Positions 1 through 7,903 are shown, counted from the first letter of the stretch. The stretch is 14,468 nucleotides of DNA from an uncultured Solirubrobacterales bacterium (GCA_903830015.1 CAIKSH010000177.1:1-14468); one strand, 5' to 3'. The notes: a model not told the origin generated them from the letters alone. Numbers and translations: made by a program.

Positions 1-1046
1 ACGTGCACCCCGGGCTCGGCGAGCGCTTCGGGTAGCCGCTCACGCGGGTCCGACCCGTCGGCGGCGCCGACGACGTTCACCATGGCCACCGCCGGCGCGG
101 TCAGCTCCGTGACTCCCAGCGGCCAGCCCAGCACTCCCCTGAGGTGCTGTTCGAACTGGGAGGTCTCGGCCCCCTCGATGGTGAAGTGGCCGGAGTTGTG
201 AGGCCTCAGGGCCAGCTCGTTGACCAGTAGCCGGCCGTCGACCAGGAAGAGCTCCAGGGCGATGATGCCGCTGGCTCCCGGAACGTCGGTGATCGCCAGC
301 GCCAGCTCGCGGGCCGCTTCGGCGATCTCGGGGTCGACCGGGGCCGGCACTAGAATCTCGCGGCACATGGCGTCCCGCTGGACCGTCTCGGCCACCGGAT
401 AGGCCCGCGCCTCCCCGCTCGCCGAGCGCGCCACCACCACCGCGAGCTCACGCTCGATCGCCAGCATCGGCTCGAGGAGCAGGCCGTCGGGGCTCTCCGC
501 GAGCAGGGCCAGGGCGTCCTCCGGGCCGTCGACGACGCTCACGCCCCGCCCGTCGTAGCCGCCGCGCGGGGCCTTGGCGACGATCGGCCAGCCGTGCTCG
601 GCGGCGAACGCCGAGATCCCGTTCCCGGTGGTGGCAAGCGCGAAGGGCGGCACCGGAAAGCCCTGCGCCGCGAGCTCGCGGCGGGCGTGGAGCTTGTCCT
701 GGGCCAGCAGCTTGGCGGCGGGAGCCGGCTGCAGGTTCAGGCCCTCGGCGGCGAGATCCTCGAGCAGCTCCGGTGGTACCTGCTCGTGGTCGAAGGTGAG
801 CACGTCGGCCCCGTCGGCGAGCTCGCGCAGGTCTTCGGCCCGGCGGCTGCTGCCGATTACCGCCCGTGCCCCGGCCCGTACGGCGGCGTCCTGCGGCGAG
901 GCGGCGAGCACGGTCAGCTCGATCCCCAGGTCGATGGCGGCACGGTGGGTCATCCGGGCCAGCTGGCCGGCGCCGACCATGGCCACGCGCGGGGCGGCGC
1001 CCTCCCGTACCGACTCTCCGGCGGCCGGCTGAGTCACGGGTCCCAC
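1..1046 (-). CDS. purK: N5-carboxyaminoimidazole ribonucleotide synthase PurK (3' end cut by window edge)
   Basis: PurK is a cytosolic ATP-grasp enzyme of de novo purine synthesis that joins bicarbonate to AIR, with ATP hydrolysis, giving N5-CAIR for PurE. Translating the minus strand from 1046 gives 348 residues before the edge. Visible are a Rossmann-like start (VAMVGAGQLARM, about 21-32), FDHEQVP (84-90), the ATP-grasp loop APRGGYDGRG (158-167), the metal/ATP region NELALRPHNSGHF (275-287) and TSQFEQHLRGVLGWPLG (294-310). Full-length PurK is about 370-390 aa, so perhaps 30-40 residues are missing. I chose GTG at 1046 because GGGGAG lies 5 bases upstream; an in-frame GTG at 1037 is the alternative. 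The start lies 1 base past the stop of the permease gene, so the two are probably cotranscribed and coupled. PurK usually reads NELAPRPHNSGH; here the Pro is Leu. Confidence 0.95.
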   Translation of the reverse strand, partial: MGPVTQPAAGESVREGAAPRVAMVGAGQLARMTHRAAIDLGIELTVLAASPQDAAVRAGARAVIGSSRRAEDLRELADGADVLTFDHEQVPPELLEDLAAEGLNLQPAPAAKLLAQDKLHARRELAAQGFPVPPFALATTGNGISAFAAEHGWPIVAKAPRGGYDGRGVSVVDGPEDALALLAESPDGLLLEPMLAIERELAVVVARSASGEARAYPVAETVQRDAMCREILVPAPVDPEIAEAARELALAITDVPGASGIIALELFLVDGRLLVNELALRPHNSGHFTIEGAETSQFEQHLRGVLGWPLGVTELTAPAVAMVNVVGAADGSDPRERLPEALAEPGVH

Positions 1047-1047
1047 G

Positions 1048-2013
1048 TCAGCTCCCCGCCACGAGCTTGGCCAGCTCGAGATAGAGGGGTATCCCGACGA
1101 TCAGGTTGAACGGGAAGGTCACGCCGATGGCCAGCGGCAGGGTGAGGCCGGGGTTGGCTTCCGGAAGCGCGAGCCGCATGGCCGCCGGGGCGGCGATGTA
1201 CGAAGCGCTGGCTGCCAGCGTGGCCAGCAGGGCGGTGTCGACGGCGTTCATGCCGATCGACCAGCCGAGCAGGATTCCCATCGCGGCGCCGATCAGCGGC
1301 ATGTAGACGGCGAAGGCGATCAGCCGCCAGCCGGCCTCCTTCAGCGCGCCGATCCGGCTGAAGGCGAGCAGGCCCATGTCGAGCAGGAAGAGGGCAAGCA
1401 CCCCGGTGAAGGGGGCGACGAAGAACCCGTCCATGCTCTCCATGCCCTTGGCGCCGAGCGCCATCCCGATGACCGTCGCCCCAAGGAGCACTACGACGCT
1501 GCCGGTGGTGAGGGCCTCGCGCAGGACCTCGCCGGTGCTCTGGCCGGTGTTCTCGCCCGAGCGGCGGGCAAGCATCACGCCGACGGCGATCGCCGGGGCC
1601 TCCATCAGGGCCAGGACGGCCGGCATGTATCCGGAGGGCGGGTTGCCGAGCTGCTCGTAGAGGGCGACGGCGGCCCCGAAGGTGACGAGGCTGACCGATC
1701 CGTAGTGGGCGGCGATCGAGGCGGCATCGACCCGCTTGACCGGAGCGAAGCGTCGCAGGAGCGCAAAGGCCACGAACGGAATGGCGAACCCGAGGACCGC
1801 ACCGGCTCCCAGCGCAAGGAAGGCGTCCGAGCCGAAACCGGATTCCCGCAGCTGCGCGCCGCCCTTGAACCCGATCGCCGCCATCAGGTAGATGGCCAGG
1901 GCCTGGGCGACCTGCTGGGGCAGCCCGACGTTTGAGCGGATGGTGGCCGCAAAGGCTCCGAGGGCGAAGAAGAGAACGCCGGGCGACGCGAGGTTTCCGA
2001 GGGCCGCGCTCAC
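1048..2013 (-). CDS. SbtA/DUF897-type (sodium-dependent bicarbonate transporter family) permease
   Basis: This is a 321-aa polytopic inner-membrane protein of the family that includes cyanobacterial SbtA, a Na+/HCO3- symporter. About ten hydrophobic segments are visible. Family landmarks are LMAAIGFKGG (43-52), AAHYGSVS (101-108), GYMPAVLALMEAPAIAVGV (128-146), FLLDMGLLAFSRIG (209-222), ASASYIAAPAAMR (268-280) and PEANPG (284-289). I chose GTG at 2013 because GGAG lies 8 bases upstream and the first hydrophobic segment follows. Open reading continues upstream across the promoter and into the divergent gene, where a longer start is implausible. The protein lacks the long hydrophilic middle loop of cyanobacterial SbtA, and the segment I recall there as SSSDISGPP is replaced. 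Bicarbonate as substrate is therefore inferred from family and from purK downstream. No SbtB/PII-like gene is adjacent. Confidence 0.85.
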   Translation of the reverse strand: MSAALGNLASPGVLFFALGAFAATIRSNVGLPQQVAQALAIYLMAAIGFKGGAQLRESGFGSDAFLALGAGAVLGFAIPFVAFALLRRFAPVKRVDAASIAAHYGSVSLVTFGAAVALYEQLGNPPSGYMPAVLALMEAPAIAVGVMLARRSGENTGQSTGEVLREALTTGSVVVLLGATVIGMALGAKGMESMDGFFVAPFTGVLALFLLDMGLLAFSRIGALKEAGWRLIAFAVYMPLIGAAMGILLGWSIGMNAVDTALLATLAASASYIAAPAAMRLALPEANPGLTLPLAIGVTFPFNLIVGIPLYLELAKLVAGS

Positions 2014-2048
2014 GAACCGGGCTCCGGACGGGAATTCATATGCCTCAC

Positions 2049-2078
2049 AATACACGATTAATAAGACGTGTAATACAA
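2049..2078 (-). promoter_or_regulatory. Candidate promoter of the permease-purK unit
   Basis: On the minus strand a -35-like TTGTAT (2078-2073) is followed after 18 bases by a -10-like TGTATT (2054-2049, 4 of 6 matches to TATAAT). The expected transcription start near 2041 leaves a leader of about 28 bases before the GTG at 2013, enough for the GGAG ribosome site. The segment is strikingly AT-rich for this genome. Assigned by eye only. Confidence 0.45.
2051..2072. promoter_or_regulatory. Inverted repeat, probable operator of the divergent wHTH regulator
   Basis: TACACG (2051-2056) and CGTGTA (2067-2072) are perfect inverted copies separated by 10 AT-rich bases. The 22-bp site lies almost entirely in the spacer of the predicted permease promoter and about 10 bases upstream of the regulator's -35 region. 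That is where a dimeric winged-helix repressor would block the permease-purK promoter. The symmetry is seen directly; binding by the neighbouring regulator is inference. Confidence 0.55.
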
Positions 2079-2105
2079 AGCCTGTCTTCTCGGGCGTACT
2101 TACTC

Positions 2106-2111
2106 TATTCT
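2106..2111 (+). promoter_or_regulatory. Candidate -10 element giving a leaderless wHTH transcript
   Basis: TATTCT lies 8 bases before the ATG at 2120, so transcription would begin at or very near the start codon. A weak -35-like CTGTCT (2082-2087, 3 of 6) lies 18 bases further upstream. No Shine-Dalgarno sequence separates this element from the ATG, which fits a leaderless mRNA of the kind common in actinobacteria. Confidence 0.4.
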
Positions 2112-2119
2112 CGGGGCCT

Positions 2120-2401
2120 ATGGCTGAGTGGACCTTCCTGACCAACCACGCGCACGTGATGATCTGCGTGGCGCAGGACCCGAACATCCGGCTTCGGGAC
2201 GTGGCCGACCGCGTGGGCATCACCGAGCGTGCCGCGCAGCGGATCGTCGCCGAGCTCGTCGACGCCGGCTACCTCGAACGCACCCGGGAGGGACGCCGCA
2301 ACAGCTACTCGCTCAATCCCGGGCTTCCCCTTCGCCACCCGCTCGAGCGCCAGCACTCGGTGGGGGAGATCATCGACGTGCTCGCCGGCACCCCGGCCTG
2401 A
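2120..2401 (+). CDS. Small winged helix-turn-helix transcriptional regulator
   Basis: A 93-aa protein that is essentially one winged-helix DNA-binding domain of MarR/ArsR type. The helix-turn-helix covers about residues 25-46 (RLRDVADRVGITERAAQRIV) and the basic beta-wing about 51-66 (YLERTREGRRNSYSLNP). The C-terminal 25 residues could form a dimerisation helix. No cysteine-rich metal site or ligand domain is visible, so the signal it senses is unknown. The ATG at 2120 is the first codon after the AT-rich promoter; open frame continues upstream but lies antisense in the permease gene. It is divergent from the permease-purK unit with an inverted repeat between them, which suggests that it controls that unit and perhaps itself. 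It ends 1 base from the convergent tadA stop. Confidence 0.85.
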   Translation: MAEWTFLTNHAHVMICVAQDPNIRLRDVADRVGITERAAQRIVAELVDAGYLERTREGRRNSYSLNPGLPLRHPLERQHSVGEIIDVLAGTPA

Positions 2402-2402
2402 T

Positions 2403-2870
2403 TCAGCCGTCTCCCCGCCGCTCGGCAAAGAAGGCCGTGAGCAGGGCGCCGCACTCCTCCTGGCGCACCCCGGATGTGGTGGCCGGGCGGTGGTTGAGCC
2501 GCTGGTCGGCCAGTACGTCGAGAACGCTGCCGGCCGCGCCGGCCTTCGGGTCCTCGGCGCCCCAGACCACCCGGGGGATGCGCGCGAGGACGATCGCCCC
2601 GGCGCACATCGCGCAGGGCTCCAGCGTCACGTAGAGCGTGCTGTCCAGTACCCGCCAGGAACCGAGTTCAGCGGCCGCCTGGCGAAGCGCGGTGACCTCG
2701 GCGTGCGCCGTCGGGTCGCCGGCCGCCTCGCGCTCGTTATGGCCGCGGCCGATCACCCGGCCCTCGTGCACGACCACGGCGCCGACCGGCACGTCCCCGT
2801 GCCCGGCGGCGAGCGCGGCCTCGGCGAGGGCCTCGCCCATCCAGCGCTCGTCCTCTTCCTGGCCGTCCAT
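2403..2870 (-). CDS. tadA: tRNA adenosine(34) deaminase TadA
   Basis: TadA is a zinc-dependent deaminase that converts A34 to inosine in the tRNA-Arg(ACG) anticodon in the cytosol, allowing wobble reading of CGN codons. The 155-aa product has the full cytidine/deoxycytidylate deaminase signature: HAE (His56 zinc ligand, Glu58 proton shuttle) and PCAMC (Cys86 and Cys89 zinc ligands). The GAEDPKAGAAGS segment near 104-115 is typical of TadA rather than of free-base deaminases. Length matches the family. I chose ATG at 2870; an in-frame TTG at 2879 would add three residues, and neither has a strong ribosome site. It is convergent with the wHTH gene and divergent from the protease gene. Confidence 0.93.
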   Translation of the reverse strand: MDGQEEDERWMGEALAEAALAAGHGDVPVGAVVVHEGRVIGRGHNEREAAGDPTAHAEVTALRQAAAELGSWRVLDSTLYVTLEPCAMCAGAIVLARIPRVVWGAEDPKAGAAGSVLDVLADQRLNHRPATTSGVRQEECGALLTAFFAERRGDG

Positions 2871-2941
2871 GGTCGCCAATCTTCGCCTATCGGCCAGAAA
2901 GACCGTAACTTTGGGGCCTGCGGAGTGTCCCTTCTGTTGAC

Positions 2942-2955
2942 GGGCGACGCCGCCC
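2942..2955 (+). promoter_or_regulatory. Small hairpin just before the protease start codon
   Basis: GGGCG (2942-2946) pairs perfectly with CGCCC (2951-2955) around a 4-base loop and ends 9 bases before the ATG at 2965. No Shine-Dalgarno sequence is visible in front of that ATG. The hairpin could limit ribosome access, or in such GC-rich DNA it may be chance. Confidence 0.25.
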
Positions 2956-2964
2956 GCCGCGCCG

Positions 2965-4254
<1,290 letters not shown>

Positions 4255-4266
4255 CCGCGCGGCCGC

Positions 4267-4710
4267 TCAGGTCGTGCGGATGATCAGCACCGAGCAGGGT
4301 GCGTGGTGGCTGACCTTGTTCGGCACCGAACCCAGCAGGAAGCGCTTGGCCCCGGTCATCCCCTTGTTGCCGACCACGATCAGGTCGGCCGAGGTCTCTT
4401 CGGCAACGTCGAGGATCGCGTCCGCCGGGTCGCCCTGCCGGGCGTGGGTCGAGCATTCGAGCCCCTTGGCGCCGGCAGAGTCGACCACCTCCTGGAGCGT
4501 GGCCTCCACGTCCTCGCGGGCGTGAATCGTCCACTGGATGTCCTCAGGGGCCTGCTGGGCCTCCTGCTTGAGCCTCGAGCGCGGGACCGGCTCGTAGGCG
4601 CTCACGATCTCCAGCTTGGCCCCGGTTTCGGCGGCGAGGTCCACGGCCTGGCGGACCGCCTCGCTGGCGGTCTCGGAGCCGTCGGTTCCTACGACGATCG
4701 TCTTGAACAC
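4267..4710 (-). CDS. Universal stress protein, UspA family (ATP-binding type)
   Basis: A 147-aa single-domain Usp fold, normally a cytosolic dimer linked to stress survival. The start FKTIVVGTDGSETA (2-15) is the conserved first strand and loop. The ATP-binding signature G-2X-G-9X-G-S is intact: Gly114, Gly117, Gly127 and Ser128 in GNKGMTGAKRFLLGSV. This places it in the nucleotide-binding subgroup (MJ0577-like) rather than the E. coli UspA-like non-binding subgroup. The start is GTG at 4710 with AGGGAG 7 bases upstream. It is the last gene of the long minus-strand run, 58 bases after the 30-aa peptide gene, and a candidate promoter in that gap may let it be expressed alone. Confidence 0.93.
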   Translation of the reverse strand: MFKTIVVGTDGSETASEAVRQAVDLAAETGAKLEIVSAYEPVPRSRLKQEAQQAPEDIQWTIHAREDVEATLQEVVDSAGAKGLECSTHARQGDPADAILDVAEETSADLIVVGNKGMTGAKRFLLGSVPNKVSHHAPCSVLIIRTT

Positions 4711-4741
4711 GGATGCGCTCCCTCGGTCGGCGACGCCGCCG

Positions 4742-4772
4742 ATGCTAACGGGCGGGCAGGAACTCCTGTCAA
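4742..4772 (-). promoter_or_regulatory. Candidate internal promoter for the universal stress protein gene
   Basis: A perfect consensus -35, TTGACA (4772-4767), is followed after 19 bases by TAGCAT (4747-4742, 4 of 6 matches to TATAAT). The start point would be near 4735, giving a leader of about 25 bases with AGGGAG before the GTG at 4710. The TTGA of the -35 overlaps the TGA stop of the upstream 30-aa reading frame. The 19-base spacer is longer than ideal. Confidence 0.4.
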
Positions 4773-4861
4773 TAGAGCTTGACCACGGCGATGGCCATCC
4801 CGATCACCACGAAGATGACGATCAGGATCTGCACCACTATCCAGAACCGCGACATGCCCAT
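4769..4861 (-). CDS. 30-residue single-pass membrane peptide, unrecognised
   Basis: The ATG at 4861 shares its A with the TGA stop of the phosphofructokinase gene (TGATG), the classic arrangement for translational coupling. The product has 30 residues. It begins MGMSRFW with Arg5, continues as one long hydrophobic helix of Ile, Val, Leu, Phe and Met over about residues 8-27 broken only by Gln11 and Gly21, and ends VVKLY with Lys28. An in-frame ATG at 4855 (MSRFW) is a possible second start. I recognise no family. The positive N-terminus suggests that the N-end faces the cytosol, so this looks like a tiny membrane-anchored modulator, perhaps of a neighbouring membrane protein. Coding status rests on the coupled start, the clean hydrophobic pattern and the absence of any competing gene; it is easily missed by gene callers because of its size. 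Confidence 0.6.
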   Translation of the reverse strand: MGMSRFWIVVQILIVIFVVIGMAIAVVKLY

Positions 4862-5895
4862 CAGCCGAAGAACACCTCCGCGGCGTCGTAGAGCTGGGGG
4901 TCGAGCAGCTTCGGTGCGGCGAGGGCCTCAGAGAGCGGGACGGTGACGATCTGAGTCCCGTGGAGGGCGACCATCACGCCGCGCTCGCCGCGGTCCCAGG
5001 CGTCGATCGCACCCACTCCGTAACGCGTGGCGAGAATCCGGTCGTAGGCGGTGGGCGTGCCGCCGCGCTGGACGTGGCCCAGCACGACCATCCGGGTCTC
5101 GTAGCCGGTCTCCTCCTCGATCTCCCGCTCCAGCCAGGCACCGATCCCCCCGAGCCTCGGGTGGCCGAACTCGTCGAGGTCGTCCTCGCGCGCGGTGAGG
5201 CCGCCGCCGGCCGGAACGGCACCCTCGCTGGCCACGATGATCGAGTACCTGCGCCCGCGGTCGTGGCGCGCCCGGATCACGTCGCAGAGCGCGCCCATGT
5301 CGAAGGGCTTCTCGGGAACGAGGATGGCGTGGGCGCCGCCGGCCATCCCGGCCGAGCAGGCGATCCAGCCGGCGTGGCGCCCCATCACCTCGACGACGAT
5401 CACGCGGTCGTGGGACTCCGCGGTGGTGTGGAGCCGGTCGATCGCGTCGCTGGCGATCTGGACCGCGGTATCGAAGCCGAAGGTGTAGTCGGTGCCGGCG
5501 AGGTCGTTGTCGATCGTCTTGGGCACCCCGATCACCGGCACGTCGTCGGCGGCCAGCCGGCTGGCTACCCCGAGGGTGTCCTCGCCGCCGATGGCGATCA
5601 GCCCGTCGAGCCCGAGCCGCTCCATCGCCGCGCTCACCAAAGCCGTCCCGTCACCGCCGTCCCGGTAAGGGTTGGTCCGTGACGTGCCGAGGATTGTGCC
5701 GCCGCGGGGTAGGAGGCCCGCTGTCTCCTCGCGGCCCAGCGGCCGGCCTTGGCCCTCCAGGACGCCGGCCCACCCGTGCGACAGGCCGACGAACTCGTGG
5801 TCGCCGTCCTCGATTCCCTTCCGCACGACGCCCCGGATTACCGCGTTCAGGCCGGGGCAGTCACCGCCGCCGGTGAGGATTCCGATGCGCGCCAT
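4861..5895 (-). CDS. 6-phosphofructokinase, predicted PPi-dependent type
   Basis: A 344-aa cytosolic glycolytic enzyme that phosphorylates fructose 6-phosphate at C1. Seen are the phosphodonor loop TGGGDCPGLNAVIRG (8-22), IGGEDT (102-107), PKTIDND (125-131) with catalytic Asp129, and the F6P site VEVMGRHAGW (168-177). In ATP enzymes the residues equivalent to E. coli Gly104 and Gly124 are glycines; here they are Asp106 and Lys126, the pair associated with pyrophosphate use in PPi-PFKs such as that of Amycolatopsis methanolica. Streptomyces ATP enzymes, as I recall, keep Gly at the first site (GGEGT). PPi dependence would make the step reversible. ATG at 5895 is the obvious start, 18 bases after the AI-2E family gene, and the stop overlaps the start of the 30-aa peptide gene. 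Confidence 0.93.
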   Translation of the reverse strand: MARIGILTGGGDCPGLNAVIRGVVRKGIEDGDHEFVGLSHGWAGVLEGQGRPLGREETAGLLPRGGTILGTSRTNPYRDGGDGTALVSAAMERLGLDGLIAIGGEDTLGVASRLAADDVPVIGVPKTIDNDLAGTDYTFGFDTAVQIASDAIDRLHTTAESHDRVIVVEVMGRHAGWIACSAGMAGGAHAILVPEKPFDMGALCDVIRARHDRGRRYSIIVASEGAVPAGGGLTAREDDLDEFGHPRLGGIGAWLEREIEEETGYETRMVVLGHVQRGGTPTAYDRILATRYGVGAIDAWDRGERGVMVALHGTQIVTVPLSEALAAPKLLDPQLYDAAEVFFG

Positions 5896-5913
5896 CGGCG
5901 CATCGTAGTGGCC

Positions 5914-7068
5914 TCAGGTGCCTGCAGGCTCGGGAGCCGGCGGCTCCCCTTCGCCGGTCCCCTCGACGATCTGGCGGTCGAGGCGAAAGCGCCACCACTC
6001 CTGGGCGCCGATCTGGATCGAGGCGGCGATCGGGATCGCCAGCAGCGCGCCCACGATGCCGAAGAGCACGCCGCCGCAGATCACCGAGATGAGGACCACG
6101 AACGGTTCCAGCTGGACGGCGCGCTTGTGGATCTGCGGCTGGATGACGTAGTTCTCGAACTGCTGGTAGGCGATCCCGAAGATGACCCAGACGATCGTGG
6201 CGGTCGGGAAGTCGTGGAAGAGGGTGACGACCAGGACGATGAGTCCTGCGATCGTCGCGCCGATCAGCGGGATCAGGTCGAAGAGGGCGACGAGCACGGC
6301 GAGCGCCCCGGCGAAGGGAACCCCGAGGATCGAGAGCACGATGAAGGCGGCCAGGCCGGCGATCGTTGCCTGTACGGCGGCCCCGGCCACGTAGTGGCCG
6401 ACCGCGTTGGCGATTCGGTCGAGAGCCACGCCCACCGCCTGGGCCTCCTTTCCGCCGTGGAGCCTCAGGGCCCCGTCTATCCAGACGCGCCCGCGCGCAG
6501 TCATGAAGATGCTGAGCACGAAGATCGTCAGGGCCGAGAAGAGCCCGCTGAACAGGCCACTGCCGACGTCGCGTACCACCCCGGCGGCCTCGCCTATGTG
6601 GTCCGGCGCGTTCTCGGCGAGCCGCTGGAGCTCGTTGGTGACTCCGAAGTTCCGGTTGATCTCGGCGAGCCGGTCGTTGCTCTCGACCGCCTCCTGGAGG
6701 TCGTTCGTGTAGCGCGGGAGGTCGTTGACGAAGTTGACCCCCTGCTCCACCACCGGCGGAATCACCGCGGCCGCAATACCGGCCGGGATGAGGATCAGGA
6801 GGAGGTAGACCAGCCCGATGGCCAGGGCGCGGGGCATCCGCTTCTCGAGCAGGCTGACCGGCCCCGAGACGGCGACCGCGATGAAGGCCGCGATGACCAC
6901 CCATCCGATCGGCTGCCAGAGCAGCCGCACGAGGAGGACCGTGCCGATGACCACCAGGACGATCGCGATGACGCGCAGGATCGTCCGCGTGGAGAGGATC
7001 TCCTCGGGCTTTGGCCGGCCGGCCGGGGGCTCGCCGGCCCCGGAGCTCTGGGCGGGAATGGTCGTCAC
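5914..7068 (-). CDS. AI-2E family transporter (PerM/UPF0118)
   Basis: A 384-aa polytopic inner-membrane protein of the family named after the E. coli autoinducer-2 exporter TqsA. Members also include Na+/H+ antiporters, so the substrate is not predictable. After a proline-rich cytosolic start (1-27) come hydrophobic segments at about 30-49, 53-70, 80-105 and 170-190. A soluble, presumably external region spans about 106-165, and further segments lie at about 225-285, 288-303 and 322-355. Family landmarks are DLIPLIG (264-270), FENYVIQPQIHKRAVQLEP (304-322) and GALLAIPIAA (340-349). The start is GTG at 7068 with GAAGG about 10 bases upstream. It sits 55 bases after the DUF1295 gene and 18 bases before the phosphofructokinase gene. 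Confidence 0.9.
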   Translation of the reverse strand: MTTIPAQSSGAGEPPAGRPKPEEILSTRTILRVIAIVLVVIGTVLLVRLLWQPIGWVVIAAFIAVAVSGPVSLLEKRMPRALAIGLVYLLLILIPAGIAAAVIPPVVEQGVNFVNDLPRYTNDLQEAVESNDRLAEINRNFGVTNELQRLAENAPDHIGEAAGVVRDVGSGLFSGLFSALTIFVLSIFMTARGRVWIDGALRLHGGKEAQAVGVALDRIANAVGHYVAGAAVQATIAGLAAFIVLSILGVPFAGALAVLVALFDLIPLIGATIAGLIVLVVTLFHDFPTATIVWVIFGIAYQQFENYVIQPQIHKRAVQLEPFVVLISVICGGVLFGIVGALLAIPIAASIQIGAQEWWRFRLDRQIVEGTGEGEPPAPEPAGT

Positions 7069-7123
7069 CGTCAGCGCGCCTTCGACGCCGGCCGGCGGCT
7101 CCCTCCTCGCTGGGCGGCTTCGT

Positions 7124-7903
7124 TCAGCGCCGCCGTGGCGGCAGGGGGAAGAAGCCGCTGGTGCGGGCTACGTACTCGTCGTAGCCCTCCCGCTTCTTGC
7201 TCAGCGACTTCTCGAGCAGCCCGGCCCCGCTCACCTTGATCAGCAGCAGCGACATGACCAGCGGCCCGACCACCGTCCACCACGCGCCGGCCGAAAGGGC
7301 CACCAGCCAGATTCCCCACCAGACGCTGAAGTCGCCGAAGTAGTTGGGGTGGCGCGTGTAGCGCCAGAGGCCCTGATCCATCACCTTGCCGCGGTTGGCC
7401 GGATCGGCGATGAAGCGGCTGAGCTGCAGGTCGCCGACGGTCTCGAAGAAGAGGCCCACGCCCCAGACGGCGACGCCGACCCAGGCAAGCCAGTCCGGCG
7501 ACCCCTCGCCGAGCTGCTGGCCGGCCTGGACCGGGAGCGAGACCACCCACATCAGCGCCCCCTGTACCCAGTAGACCGACCAGAGGCTTCGCAGCGGCCA
7601 GCGCGAGCCGTGGCGCTCGCGCATCTTCGCGTAGCGGAAGTCCTCTCCGTGGCCGAGGTTGCGGTTGGCCAGGTGGACGGTGAGCCGCAGCCCCCAGAGC
7701 GTGGTGAGCGCGACGAGCAGCCAGCGGTAGCCCTCCGAACCGTCGGCCACCACGAAGGTCACCCAGGCCACGACGACGAAGCCCGAGCCCCAGAAGATGT
7801 CGACGATCGAGGTGTCCTTCACCGCCACGCTCACCGCCCAGAGCGCGGTGACCATCACGAGGATCGCCGCCGCGTTCACGCCGAGTACGCCGAGCGTGCT
7901 CAC
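7124..7903 (-). CDS. DUF1295 membrane protein (steroid 5-alpha-reductase/ICMT-like fold)
   Basis: A 259-aa integral membrane protein with about six or seven hydrophobic segments. The signature region near 167-190 (DPANRGKVMDQGLWRYTRHPNYFGD) and the C-terminal LLEKSLSKKREGYDEYVARTSGFFP (229-253) are characteristic of DUF1295. This family shares its fold with steroid/enoyl reductases and isoprenylcysteine methyltransferases, so a redox or methyl transfer on a lipid or isoprenoid is plausible but unproven. The conserved RHPNYFG segment is where such enzymes bind NADPH or AdoMet. GTG at 7903 overlaps the TGA stop of the acyltransferase gene by 4 bases (GTGA), and AAGGGG lies about 10 bases upstream. 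That coupling supports a shared role in membrane lipid chemistry. Confidence 0.88.
   Translation of the reverse strand: MSTLGVLGVNAAAILVMVTALWAVSVAVKDTSIVDIFWGSGFVVVAWVTFVVADGSEGYRWLLVALTTLWGLRLTVHLANRNLGHGEDFRYAKMRERHGSRWPLRSLWSVYWVQGALMWVVSLPVQAGQQLGEGSPDWLAWVGVAVWGVGLFFETVGDLQLSRFIADPANRGKVMDQGLWRYTRHPNYFGDFSVWWGIWLVALSAGAWWTVVGPLVMSLLLIKVSGAGLLEKSLSKKREGYDEYVARTSGFFPLPPRRR

Noticed and set aside
4255-4266. GC-rich CCGCGCGGCCGC between the convergent protease and uspA genes as a terminator
   Set aside because: The self-complementary core is only 8 bases with no loop and no T-run, so a terminator cannot be supported.
7086-7097. 12-base palindrome CGCCGGCCGGCG between the DUF1295 and AI-2E genes
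   Set aside because: It is short, pure GC and has no loop or T-run; it is likely chance in this composition and too weak for a terminator call.
5749-7239. Long plus-strand open frame rich in Asp, Glu and Arg opposite the AI-2E transporter and PFK genes
   Set aside because: It spans two real minus-strand genes in antisense and has no recognisable fold; such frames are expected at this GC content.
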